Notes under the pieces: model-generated | What the model was told of the DNA's origin: nothing | Database searches by the model: none | Seen by the model: the letters and a program-made list of their open reading frames with translations, nothing else | Part shown: positions 6,977-14,090 of the stretch, one piece after another | How positions within the stretch are numbered: the first letter of the stretch is position 1 | How the letters are laid out: every line of letters starts with the position of its first letter | Assembly: GCF_003674065.1 (NCBI RefSeq) | Contig: NZ_RDBE01000010.1 | Coordinates: 479,821-525,303 of the forward strand | DNA from: Nocardioides mangrovicus | Lineage (GTDB): Bacteria > Actinomycetota > Actinomycetes > Propionibacteriales > Nocardioidaceae | DNA: 45,483 nucleotides | Direction: 5' to 3' | Made by a program: the position numbers and the translations under genes

Positions 6977-7854
6977 CAGGTGGCTACGGCCGCCTGCTTG
7001 GCCCGGTGTGCGCCGATCCACGCCATGCCCCACTCGTCGTGGCCGAGCAGCAGGTCGGCGGCCTTGACCGCCTCGACGATCTGCGGGGTGCGGGTGTCCA
7101 TGATGGCGCTGGTCAGGCCCGCGGTCATCGCCATCGGCAGGAACGCCGCACCGAGCTCGTGGCGACCAGGCATGCCGAAGGAGGTGTTGGAGGCGCCGCA
7201 GGTCATGTTGGCGCCGAACTCCTCCTTGATCGCGGCCACGCACTCGAAGAAGGTGTTGGCCACCGACTGGTCGGCGCCGATGGGCATGGCCAGCGGGTCG
7301 ATGACGATGTCGGCCGCGGCGATGCCGTACTCGGTGGTGGCGACCTGGAAGATCTTGCGGGTCAGCTCGATCCGCTTCGGCGCCTCCATCGGGATCTCGT
7401 CGGCGTCGTTGGGCAGCGCGATGATCGCGGCGTCGTACTTCTTGACCAGCGGCAGGATCTGCTCCATCCGCTCGTCCTCGGCGGTGATGGAGTTGACCAG
7501 CGCGCGGCCCTGGTAGACTGACAGCCCGGCCTCGAGTGCCTCGACGACCGAGGAGTCGATGCAGATCGGCTTGTCGGTGAGCTGCTGCACCAGCGTGATC
7601 GCCTTGGCCAGCAGGTCGGCCTCGTCGGTCAGCGGCACGCCCATGTTGACGTCGAGCACGTCGGCGCCGCCGTCGACCTGGGCCTTGACGTCGCGCTCGA
7701 TGGCGGAGAGGTCGCCGGCGCGCAGCTGCTCTTGGAAGATGCGACGGCCGGTGGGGTTGATGCGCTCGCCGATGAGGGTGAACGGCCGGTCGTGGGAGAT
7801 GACGTGCTCGCCGCCGGCGCCGCGCAGCACGGTCTCGAGGTGCGGGGCGGACAT
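6976..7854 (-). CDS. Methyltetrahydrofolate:corrinoid protein methyltransferase (MtgA/AcsE-like)
   Basis: A 292-residue pterin-binding TIM barrel. The N-terminal P-F-T-L-I-G-E-R-I-N-P-T-G-R near residue 25 and the D-V-N-M-G-V-P segment near 70 match the dihydropteroate-synthase-like methyl-THF methyltransferases (MeTr, MtgA, MtvA). I-D-S-S near 105 and G-A-S-N-T-S-F-G-M-P near 220 also fit; the asparagine there contacts the pterin in the family. The enzyme would transfer the methyl group from the corrinoid protein to tetrahydrofolate. The start overlaps the corrinoid protein stop by ATGA. Its operon partners support MtgA-like work in betaine demethylation, though the methyl donor is inferred from context. 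Confidence 0.88.
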   Translation of the reverse strand: MSAPHLETVLRGAGGEHVISHDRPFTLIGERINPTGRRIFQEQLRAGDLSAIERDVKAQVDGGADVLDVNMGVPLTDEADLLAKAITLVQQLTDKPICIDSSVVEALEAGLSVYQGRALVNSITAEDERMEQILPLVKKYDAAIIALPNDADEIPMEAPKRIELTRKIFQVATTEYGIAAADIVIDPLAMPIGADQSVANTFFECVAAIKEEFGANMTCGASNTSFGMPGRHELGAAFLPMAMTAGLTSAIMDTRTPQIVEAVKAADLLLGHDEWGMAWIGAHRAKQAAVAT

Positions 7855-8519
7855 CAGGCGGGGACCTTCGAGCGCTTCTCGTCCAGCAGCGCCTTGGCGC
7901 GCTTGACGCAGGCCGAGGCGTCGGCGGCGTAGCCGTCGGCCCCGACGGCGTCGGCGTACTCCTGCGTGACGGGGGCGCCGCCGACCATCACGATGACGTC
8001 GCCGCGCATGCCCGCCTTCTCCAGGGCGTTCAGGTTGGCCTTGAACATCGGCATGGTCGTGGTCAAGAAGGCCGAGAAGCCGACGATGTCGGGGTGGTGC
8101 TCCTCGATGGCGGCGACGAACTTCTCCGGCGCCACCTGCACGCCGAGGTCGATGACCTCGAAGCCGGCGCCCTCGAGCATGATGTTGACCAGGTTCTTCC
8201 CGATGTCGTGCACGTCGCCCTTCACGGTGCCCATGAGGAACGTGCCGATGGTCTGGACGCCGGTCTCGGCCAGCAGCGGGCGCAGGCGCTCCATCGCCCC
8301 GGCCATGGCCCGGCCGGCGATGAGCATCTCGGGGACGAAGAAGTCGCCGCGCTCGAAGCGGGCGCCGACCTCCTCCAGCGAGGGGATGAGCGCGTCGAAG
8401 AGCAGCGTCTGCGGCTCCATGCCCTGGTCGAGACCCTCGTTGGTCAGCTCCAGGACGCGCGGGCCGTTGCCCACGAGCGTCTCGTCGTAGAGGCCCTGCA
8501 GGATCTCCTCGGGGGTCAT
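7854..8519 (-). CDS. Cobalamin-binding corrinoid protein (MtgC/MttC-like)
   Basis: A 221-residue methyl-carrier protein. The first 85 residues are the helical methyltransferase cap domain. A Rossmann-like B12-binding domain follows, with the base-off histidine motif G-D-V-H-D-I-G (H104), then G-F-S-A-F-L-T-T-T near residue 150 and V-M-V-G-G-A-P-V near 176. This D-x-H-x-x-G...S-x-L...G-G pattern binds cobalamin with His as lower ligand. The protein would accept a methyl group from the divergently encoded MttB-type enzyme and pass it to the methyl-THF methyltransferase. Length is normal for MttC/MtgC. The ATG overlaps the iclR stop (ATGA). Confidence 0.92.
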   Translation of the reverse strand: MTPEEILQGLYDETLVGNGPRVLELTNEGLDQGMEPQTLLFDALIPSLEEVGARFERGDFFVPEMLIAGRAMAGAMERLRPLLAETGVQTIGTFLMGTVKGDVHDIGKNLVNIMLEGAGFEVIDLGVQVAPEKFVAAIEEHHPDIVGFSAFLTTTMPMFKANLNALEKAGMRGDVIVMVGGAPVTQEYADAVGADGYAADASACVKRAKALLDEKRSKVPA

Positions 8520-9283
8520 GCCACACCTTCCTTCGGGTTGGACTTGCGCAGCTGGGAGGTCAAGAACTCCGCCCGCTTCTTCAGCCGGTCGGCCACCTCG
8601 TCGAGGCGGCCGGCCAGCCGCTGGTTGGGTCCGGAGACCCCGAGTGCGGCGACCACGCTGCCGTCGCTCCCACGGACCGGCACTGCCACGGCGCAGAGCC
8701 CGATCTCCAGCTCGTCGACGGTGCTGGCCCAGCCCTCGGCCACCACTGAGCGCAGCCGCCGGCGCAGCTCGGTGAGGCTGGTGACCGTCGCCTCGGTGAC
8801 CGGCTCCAGCCGCGCGGTCATCGGCAGCACGTCGTAGGCCAGCAGCACCTTGCCCAGCGCCGAGGCGTGGTTGGGCACCTCGACCTGCGTCCAGTCGCGG
8901 GCACCGAGCATGAAGGTGGAGTCGACCTGCGCGACGTGGACGACCCGGTCGCCGCGCGCGACCGCCAGGTTGACCGTCTCGCCGGTGTCCTCGCCGACCA
9001 GCTCCAGCGTGGGCTGCGCGACGCGCACCCACTCCTCCCAGGGGTCGTGGCGAGCGGCGTAGAGCCAGAACAGCGGGCCCGCGACGTAGGAGCCGGCGTC
9101 GTTGCGCTCGACCAGCTCGGTGCGCTCGAGCGCGGTGAGCAGCCGCGAGGTCGTCGACTTCGGCAGCCCGCAGGTGTCCTGCACCTCCACGAAGGAGAGC
9201 GGCTCGTCGGCGCGCACGACGGTGGCGACGAGCATCGCTGCCCGGTCGATCGCCTGCGTGCCCGTCGGGCTGCCCTCGGTCAC
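8516..9283 (-). CDS. IclR family transcriptional regulator (first copy)
   Basis: A 255-residue regulator. It has an N-terminal winged helix (A-I-D-R-A-A-M-L, then C-G-L-P-K-S-T-T-S-R-L-L near residue 40) and a C-terminal IclR effector domain with G-E-T-V-N-L-A-V, N-H-A-S-A-L-G-K-V-L-L-A and C-A-V-A-V-P-V-R. The open frame runs further upstream, but the GTG at 9283, preceded by AAGGGAG four nt away, is the best start. It heads the corrinoid operon and is divergent from the methyltransferase gene. Tandem operator-like palindromes lie in the gap, so it probably controls both directions and itself. Glycine betaine or a product is the likely ligand (inference). Confidence 0.88.
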   Translation of the reverse strand: MTEGSPTGTQAIDRAAMLVATVVRADEPLSFVEVQDTCGLPKSTTSRLLTALERTELVERNDAGSYVAGPLFWLYAARHDPWEEWVRVAQPTLELVGEDTGETVNLAVARGDRVVHVAQVDSTFMLGARDWTQVEVPNHASALGKVLLAYDVLPMTARLEPVTEATVTSLTELRRRLRSVVAEGWASTVDELEIGLCAVAVPVRGSDGSVVAALGVSGPNQRLAGRLDEVADRLKKRAEFLTSQLRKSNPKEGVA

Positions 9284-9302
9284 TGCGCTCCCTTGCTGCT
9301 CG

Positions 9303-9340
9303 GTTCCATGATGTGGAACTGTACTTCCATATCGTGAAGC
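9303..9340. promoter_or_regulatory. Tandem IclR-type operators between iclR and the mttB-family gene
   Basis: GTTCCATGATGTGGAAC at 9303-9319 is an inverted repeat of GTTCCA and TGGAAC with five nt between. CTTCCATATCGTGAAGC at 9324-9340 is a second, imperfect copy 21 bp downstream, about two helical turns. TTCCA/TGGAA arms are typical of IclR-family operators. The sites lie in the 90-bp divergent gap and differ from the GTTGC-N7-GCANY motif used elsewhere in the window. Confidence 0.6.
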
Positions 9341-9373
9341 GACACCCCCGAACGGGTCAAGCAGGAGGCCTGG

Positions 9374-10813
9374 ATGTTCCAGAACAAGATGCCGCGCTAC
9401 GAGGTCCTCTCCGAGGACGCGATGGCCAAGCTCGACGTCGCCTGGCGTCGGCTGATGACCGAGGTCGGCGTGGAGTTCATGGACGACCGCGCCCTGGAGC
9501 TGTTCCGCAAGGCCGGTCAGAAGGTCGAGGGCAACACCGTCTTCCTCGACCCCGACTTCGTGCTGGAGCAGGTGGCCAAGGCCCCCGCTGAGTTCGACAT
9601 CCAGGCCCGCAACCCCGCGCACAACGTCCACATCGGCGGCGACTCGATGGCCTTCGGCTGCGTCTACGGCCCGCCGTTCGTGCGGCAGGGCGAGGTCCGT
9701 CGCGACGCGACGATGGAGGACTTCCGCAACTTCACCAAGCTGGCGCAGAGCTTCGACGTGCTCGACTCGGCCGGCGGCGTCATCTGCGAGCCCAACGACA
9801 CCCCGCTCGACAGCCGCCACCTCGACATGGTCTACGCGCTCCAGACGCTGACCGACAAGATCTACATGGGCAACGTCGTCTCGGGCGTCAACGCAGCCGA
9901 CACCATCGCGATGAGCTCGATCCTGTTCGGCGGCCGCGAGAAGATCGAGCAGACCCCCGCCTCCATCCAGCTCATCAACTGCAACTCACCGCTTCGCTGG
10001 GACGACCGGATGCTGGAGGCGCAGTTCGAGTACTCCGCCGCCGCGCAGCCGGTGGTGCTGACGCCGTTCATCCTCATGGGCGCCATGTCGCCGGTGACGA
10101 TCCCCGCGGCCCTGGTGCAGCAGATCACCGAGGCGCTCTCGGGCATCGCGCTCTCGCAGCTGATCAACCCCGGCTGCCCGGTGGTCTTCGGCTCGTTCCT
10201 GTCCAACATCGACATGCAGTCCGGCTCGCCCACCTTCGGCACGCCCGAGTCGGGCATCGGGCTGCTGTGCACCGGCCAGATCGCGCGCCACTTCGGGCTG
10301 CCGTTCCGCACCGGCGGTGGGTTGACGTCGTCGCAGACCTCCGACGCCCAGTCCGGCTACGAGGCGCTGATGACGATGATGCCGACCTTCCTGGCCGGCG
10401 CGAACTGGGTCATGCACTCCGCCGGCTGGCTCGAGGGCGGCCTGGTGGCGGGCTACGAGAAGTTCATCGTCGACATCGAGATCCTGCAGATGCTGCAGGC
10501 AGAGTTCACGCCGCTGGAGATCGACGAGGGCTCGCTGGCCTTCGACGCCCATGTCGAGGTCGGCCACGGCGGACACTTCCTGGGGTCGATGCACACGATG
10601 GAGCGCTTCCGGACCTGCTTCTACCGGCCGTTGCTGTCGAGCTCGGAGAACTACGAGCGCTGGATGCGCAACGGCGCCAACGACGCCACCGCGCGGGCGG
10701 AGAAGAAGTACACCGACGTGCTGGAGGCCTACGAGCCCCCGCCGCTGGACGAGGCCATCCGCGAGGAGCTCGAGGAGTACGTCGTGCGGCGCCGGGCCGA
10801 GCTGGGCGACTGA
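9374..10813 (+). CDS. MttB-superfamily (COG5598) corrinoid methyltransferase, probable glycine betaine methyltransferase
   Basis: A 479-residue TIM-barrel protein of the trimethylamine methyltransferase superfamily. Features include the N-terminal L-M-T-E-V-G-V-E-F near residue 28, F-V-R-Q-G-E-V-R-R near 100, P-V-V-L-T-P-F-I-L-M-G-A-M-S-P near 227, T-F-G-T-P-E-S near 285, and the C-terminal G-H-G-G-H-F-L-G-S-M-H-T near 403. The frame is uninterrupted, with no in-frame amber, so it is of the non-pyrrolysine class. Characterised members of that class use quaternary amines such as glycine betaine (MtgB), proline betaine or carnitine. Neighbouring betBA, proVWX and dimethylglycine dehydrogenase-like genes favour glycine betaine (inference). 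The ATG has a strong AGGAGG five nt upstream. Confidence 0.9.
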   Translation: MFQNKMPRYEVLSEDAMAKLDVAWRRLMTEVGVEFMDDRALELFRKAGQKVEGNTVFLDPDFVLEQVAKAPAEFDIQARNPAHNVHIGGDSMAFGCVYGPPFVRQGEVRRDATMEDFRNFTKLAQSFDVLDSAGGVICEPNDTPLDSRHLDMVYALQTLTDKIYMGNVVSGVNAADTIAMSSILFGGREKIEQTPASIQLINCNSPLRWDDRMLEAQFEYSAAAQPVVLTPFILMGAMSPVTIPAALVQQITEALSGIALSQLINPGCPVVFGSFLSNIDMQSGSPTFGTPESGIGLLCTGQIARHFGLPFRTGGGLTSSQTSDAQSGYEALMTMMPTFLAGANWVMHSAGWLEGGLVAGYEKFIVDIEILQMLQAEFTPLEIDEGSLAFDAHVEVGHGGHFLGSMHTMERFRTCFYRPLLSSSENYERWMRNGANDATARAEKKYTDVLEAYEPPPLDEAIREELEEYVVRRRAELGD

Positions 10814-10819
10814 GGGTCC

Positions 10820-10836
10820 GGTCGCCGACGGCGACC
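10820..10836 (+). terminator. Short hairpin after the methyltransferase gene
   Basis: GGTCGCC and GGCGACC pair perfectly around a three-nt loop, seven nt after the stop codon. There is no U tract. It is a likely 3' boundary for the monocistronic methyltransferase transcript. Confidence 0.45.
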
Positions 10837-10929
10837 AAAATGGTTACTTAACCGACAAAAAGGGTCCCGCTTCGTTACCGTTCCACTGCCGGCTCGCCAG
10901 CCGCTGCCCCCTTTCGGAAACGGATCCTC

Positions 10930-12522
10930 ATGACGTTCGTGCATCTCCGCCTGCCCCGACCACGCCCAGCCCTGGCTGTCGCTGTCGTGCTCTCGGTCGC
11001 CGTCGGCCTCGTCGGCACCGCGCGTGCTGACGCGCGCCCGGTCGACCGGCCCCGGGCCCTCGCGGCGGCAGCCGGCGTCGACGCCCACGCCGCCGCACTG
11101 CGCACGAGCCGCTACGTGGTCAGCCTGCGCCTCTCCTCGACGTCGGTCGGCGCTGGCGGCAGCGTCACGGCCACCGGCCTGGTGCAGGGCAGCGATGCCG
11201 TGGGTCGACGTGTCCTGTTGCAGCGCTGGAACGGGCACCGCTTCGCGACCGTCGCCTCTGGCCGCGTGAGCCGCCACCACGGCTTCGCGATCCGCACCAC
11301 CGTCACGACCTCGGGCGCCTACCTCGCCAAGCTGCGGCGGCACCCCGGCCACCACCGCGCCGGCGCCAGCCCGACGCGCCGCGTCGAGGTGCGCGGCCCC
11401 GCGGCGCCCGGGCCTACGAGCTATGCGACCGATTTCCGCCAGCTCGCGGTCAGCACGAGCGCCTGCAGCATCCGGTCCAGCGACGAGAGCCTCCGGTGCT
11501 GGGGCTACAACGGCCACGGTCAGCTGGCCACGGGGGGTACCACTCCCACCAGCTCCGGCACTCCGGTGCAGATCGCAGGCAGCTGGAGCAGCGTGAGCAC
11601 CTCGCCCGGCGCGGTCTGCGGGATCAAGACGACCGGCACGCTGTGGTGCTGGGGCAACAACGCATCGGGCCAGGTGGGCGACGGCACGACCACCGATCGC
11701 ACCACGCCCGTGCAGGTCGGATCCGACTCCGGCTGGACCCAGGTCTCGACCAGCGCCACCTCCAGCTGCGGGGTGCTCCGCGGCACGGCCTACTGCTGGG
11801 GCGACAACGCCTCGGGCAACCTCGGTGACGGCACCACCACCGACGCACTGACCCCGACGGCGGTACGTGGCGACCTCGGCTTCGTCTCGGTGATGCCCGC
11901 TGCCACCTTCAGCTGCGGGCGCACCTCCTCGGGCGCGATCTACTGCTGGGGCGCCAACACCGACGGCGAGCTGGGAGACGGCACCACCACGGACCGCATC
12001 ACGCCGACTGCGGTCTCGTTGGCCCACGTGACCGGGTCGAGGGAGTTCGACAGCCTCAGTGTCGCCACGATCGGCTCGCACGTCTGCGCCGTCACTCGCG
12101 AGGGGTCGGCCTACTGCTGGGGCGCCAACACCGACGGCAAGCTCGGTGACGGCACCACGACGAGCCAGGACGCGCCCGTCGCCGTCTCGGTGGCGGGAGT
12201 CCCGGGAGTCACCTGGAGCCGGGTGATCGCCAGCCAGGGATCCTCGTGCGGGCTCTCCACCACCGGCTTGGCCTACTGCTGGGGCTTCAACGGGAACGGC
12301 GGGCTCGGCGACGGCACCACGACGAGCCGCACGACACCCCAGACCGGCGACCCCGTGGGTACCGGGACCCGGTACACGGTGATCGACATGGCCTACGACG
12401 GCGGCTGCGGTCTGACCACCACCGGCGTCACGCAGTGTTGGGGCCTCGACAACGTCCACCAGCTCGGCAACGGCTCCAGCACATCGTCCACCACCACACC
12501 GGTGACGGTCTCCGGCTTGTAG
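10930..12522 (+). CDS. Secreted RCC1-repeat beta-propeller protein
   Basis: A 530-residue exported protein. It has an N-terminal Sec-type signal (residues about 1-34, hydrophobic core A-V-A-V-V-L-S-V-A-V-G-L), an Ig-like beta domain about residues 60-155, then seven RCC1/ATS1-type repeats. Each repeat carries C-W-G followed by L-G-D-G-T-T-T or a variant, and each pairs a C-G or C-A cysteine with the C-W-G cysteine about 15-20 residues later. Seven repeats would close one complete propeller, with cysteine pairs that could form a disulfide in each blade. The role is unknown; extracellular or cell-wall binding is plausible. It lies inside the C1 region but shows no functional link to it. Confidence 0.85.
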   Translation: MTFVHLRLPRPRPALAVAVVLSVAVGLVGTARADARPVDRPRALAAAAGVDAHAAALRTSRYVVSLRLSSTSVGAGGSVTATGLVQGSDAVGRRVLLQRWNGHRFATVASGRVSRHHGFAIRTTVTTSGAYLAKLRRHPGHHRAGASPTRRVEVRGPAAPGPTSYATDFRQLAVSTSACSIRSSDESLRCWGYNGHGQLATGGTTPTSSGTPVQIAGSWSSVSTSPGAVCGIKTTGTLWCWGNNASGQVGDGTTTDRTTPVQVGSDSGWTQVSTSATSSCGVLRGTAYCWGDNASGNLGDGTTTDALTPTAVRGDLGFVSVMPAATFSCGRTSSGAIYCWGANTDGELGDGTTTDRITPTAVSLAHVTGSREFDSLSVATIGSHVCAVTREGSAYCWGANTDGKLGDGTTTSQDAPVAVSVAGVPGVTWSRVIASQGSSCGLSTTGLAYCWGFNGNGGLGDGTTTSRTTPQTGDPVGTGTRYTVIDMAYDGGCGLTTTGVTQCWGLDNVHQLGNGSSTSSTTTPVTVSGL

Positions 12523-12726
12523 AGGCCACGCGACGACGGCGGGCGAGGAATCTCGTCGGCGGCGGCCTTGTGGGTCTCGATGCCACCTCGGGTGGACGTG
12601 GCGTCCCGACCAGCCGGACGCGCGAGTTCGAGACGGGACCGTGCCCGCAGGCGAGGCACCCGCAGACCTCTGGCCCAACCCACCGGCCGGCAGAGTAGGC
12701 CGACAGGCCGAGGCAGCGGTCCCAGG
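12523..12726. other. Intergenic stretch with one hairpin element
   Basis: These 204 nt between the RCC1 and DUF1059 stop codons hold no gene I can support. The only clear structure is GTCTCGA (12574-12580) facing TCGAGAC (12628-12634), a perfect seven-bp stem with a GC-rich 47-nt loop. It is similar in style to the element at 17571-17621. Confidence 0.5.
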
Positions 12727-12963
12727 TCAGTCGGACGGCTGCGCCGCGAAGGCCTTCTTGGTCTCCCGGTACCACTTCATCGCGCCGAGCGGGTGCGCCC
12801 AGCGGCCCTTCATCTCCTCGCGGGCCGGCTGGTGCGCGGCGTCGCCGGCGGCCTCGGCGTCCTTGAGGTGCTGGTCCTGGTCCTTGATGACGTCGTCGGC
12901 GCTCTCTGCGCGCAGCTCGAGGTCGCACGGGCCGCCGAGCTGGCGGCAGGTCATGGTCTTCAC
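12727..12963 (-). CDS. DUF1059 family small protein
   Basis: A 78-residue protein beginning M-K-T-M-T-C-R-Q-L-G-G-P-C-D, the DUF1059 signature with two close cysteines. A D-V-I-K-D-Q-D-Q-H-L-K-D helix follows, and the end has M-K-G-R-W-A-H-P and W-Y. Proteins of this type are common in actinobacteria and have no assigned function. The GTG start at 12963 has GGAG six nt upstream on the minus strand. It is transcribed alone. Confidence 0.75.
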   Translation of the reverse strand: MKTMTCRQLGGPCDLELRAESADDVIKDQDQHLKDAEAAGDAAHQPAREEMKGRWAHPLGAMKWYRETKKAFAAQPSD

Positions 12964-13100
12964 CGGATCTCCTTCGCGATCGTCCTCATCGATGCTGACG
13001 CACGCGGGTGCCGACGTGTGACAGCAGGAGCCGAGCTCGTCCTCGGTTGGTCCGGACCCGCGGGCAGGCCTCGACGCCGGCGGCGCCGGAATACCCGGCG

Positions 13101-13130
13101 AATCGGACCCGCGAGTGAAGGAAACCGCCC
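13101..13130. repeat. Copy 1 of a short dispersed intergenic repeat
   Basis: CGCGAGTGAAGGAAACCGCCC at 13110-13130 recurs at 44544-44564 with a single mismatch (A to C). In both places AATCGGAC lies a little upstream (13101 and 44526). Both copies are intergenic, close to the 3' end of a minus-strand gene. Confidence 0.6.
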
Positions 13131-13143
13131 CGCTCCGCGCCGG

Positions 13144-14034
13144 CTACCGGAACACCACCGTCCGGTGCCCGTTGAGGAGCACCCGGCTCTCGCAGTGCCA
13201 GCGCACCGCCCGGGAGAGCACCTGGGCCTCGACGTCGCGGCCGGCGGCGACGAGCTGGTCCTGGGCGTAGGTGTGGTCCACCCGCAGGATGTCCTGCTCG
13301 ATGATCGGGCCCTCGTCGAGGTCGGCGGTCACGTAGTGGGCGGTCGCGCCGACCAGCTTGACGCCGCGCTCGTAGGCCTGGTGGTAGGGCTTGGCGCCCT
13401 TGAAGCTGGGCAGGAAGGAGTGGTGGATGTTGATGACGCGCCCCTCCAGACGACGGCAGAGGGCGTCGGAGAGCACCTGCATGTAGCGGGCCAGCACGAC
13501 CAGGTCCACGCCGAGCTCGTCGACGACGCCGAGCAGCTTGGCCTCAGCGTCGGCCTTGCTGTCGGGGGTCACCGCGATGTGGTGGAAGGGGATCTCGTAG
13601 GCGTCGCAGAGCCGTTGCGCGTCGGGGTGGTTCGACACGACCGCCGAGATGTCGACGTTCAGCGACCCGGTCGAGGCACGGAAGAGCAGGTCGTTGAGGC
13701 AGTGCAGCTGCTTGGAGACCATGATGAGCGTCTGGTAGGGCGACGACGCGGCCCACAGCTCGTACTCCATGCCGAACGTCGCGGCCACGGGCGCGAAGGC
13801 CGAGCGCAGCTCGTCGGCCGTGGTGGACCCGGAGGTCTCGAAGTCGACCCGCATGAAGAACCGGTCGGTGACGCGGTCGTCGTACTGCTGGCTCTCCAAG
13901 ATGTTGCCGCCGTGGTCGACCAGGAAGCCGGCCACGGCGTGCACGATGCCGGGGCGGTCGGGGCAGACGATGGTGAGTACGAAGTCGCCCGCGGCCTGGC
14001 CGGGTGTAGCGACAAGGGGGTGAGTTGCGTCCAC
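13144..14034 (-). CDS. purU: Formyltetrahydrofolate deformylase
   Basis: A 296-residue enzyme that hydrolyses 10-formyl-THF to THF and formate. An N-terminal ACT domain (D-F-V-L-T-I-V-C-P-D-R-P-G-I-V, about residues 17-90) precedes a formyltransferase-fold hydrolase domain. The latter has V-S-N-H-P-D near 138, A-R-Y-M-Q-V-L-S near 183 and the catalytic region N-I-H-H-S-F-L-P-S-F-K-G-A near 202, then T-A-H-Y-V near 232. The frame is open to a GTG at 14061, but I prefer GTG 14034. A CAGAAT box lies eight nt before it and an operator-like palindrome covers it. In this context it would release formate and regenerate THF during methyl group oxidation. Confidence 0.88.
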   Translation of the reverse strand: MDATHPLVATPGQAAGDFVLTIVCPDRPGIVHAVAGFLVDHGGNILESQQYDDRVTDRFFMRVDFETSGSTTADELRSAFAPVAATFGMEYELWAASSPYQTLIMVSKQLHCLNDLLFRASTGSLNVDISAVVSNHPDAQRLCDAYEIPFHHIAVTPDSKADAEAKLLGVVDELGVDLVVLARYMQVLSDALCRRLEGRVINIHHSFLPSFKGAKPYHQAYERGVKLVGATAHYVTADLDEGPIIEQDILRVDHTYAQDQLVAAGRDVEAQVLSRAVRWHCESRVLLNGHRTVVFR

Positions 14035-14090
14035 GGCAACGCATTCTGCGATACGCAACACGAATGGTCTAGGGTTGCGCGATGAGCAAC
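14024..14090. promoter_or_regulatory. Divergent purU/iclR control region with two palindromic operators
   Basis: GTTGCGTCCACGGCAAC (14024-14040) and GTTGCGCGATGAGCAAC (14074-14090) are both GTTGC-N7-GCAAC palindromes. The first covers the purU start (GTG 14034), the second the iclR start (ATG 14082). A third, weaker copy lies at 14043-14059 on the minus strand. TAGGGT at 14070-14075 stands six nt before the iclR ATG, consistent with a leaderless transcript blocked by its own repressor. Confidence 0.6.

Noticed and set aside
9284-9373. A cobalamin riboswitch controlling the corrinoid operon
   Set aside because: The divergent gap is only 90 nt and is filled by palindromes and the ribosome binding site. 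A cobalamin riboswitch needs about 200 nt and a B12 box, which I do not see.
9374-10813. A pyrrolysine-containing trimethylamine methyltransferase
   Set aside because: The reading frame has no in-frame TAG and no pyl genes are visible, so it belongs to the non-pyrrolysine part of the MttB superfamily.
12523-12726. A tRNA or other RNA gene (a GTTCGAGAC stretch looked like a T-arm)
   Set aside because: No acceptor, anticodon or D-arm pairing could be placed around it, and the sequence fits a simple hairpin better.
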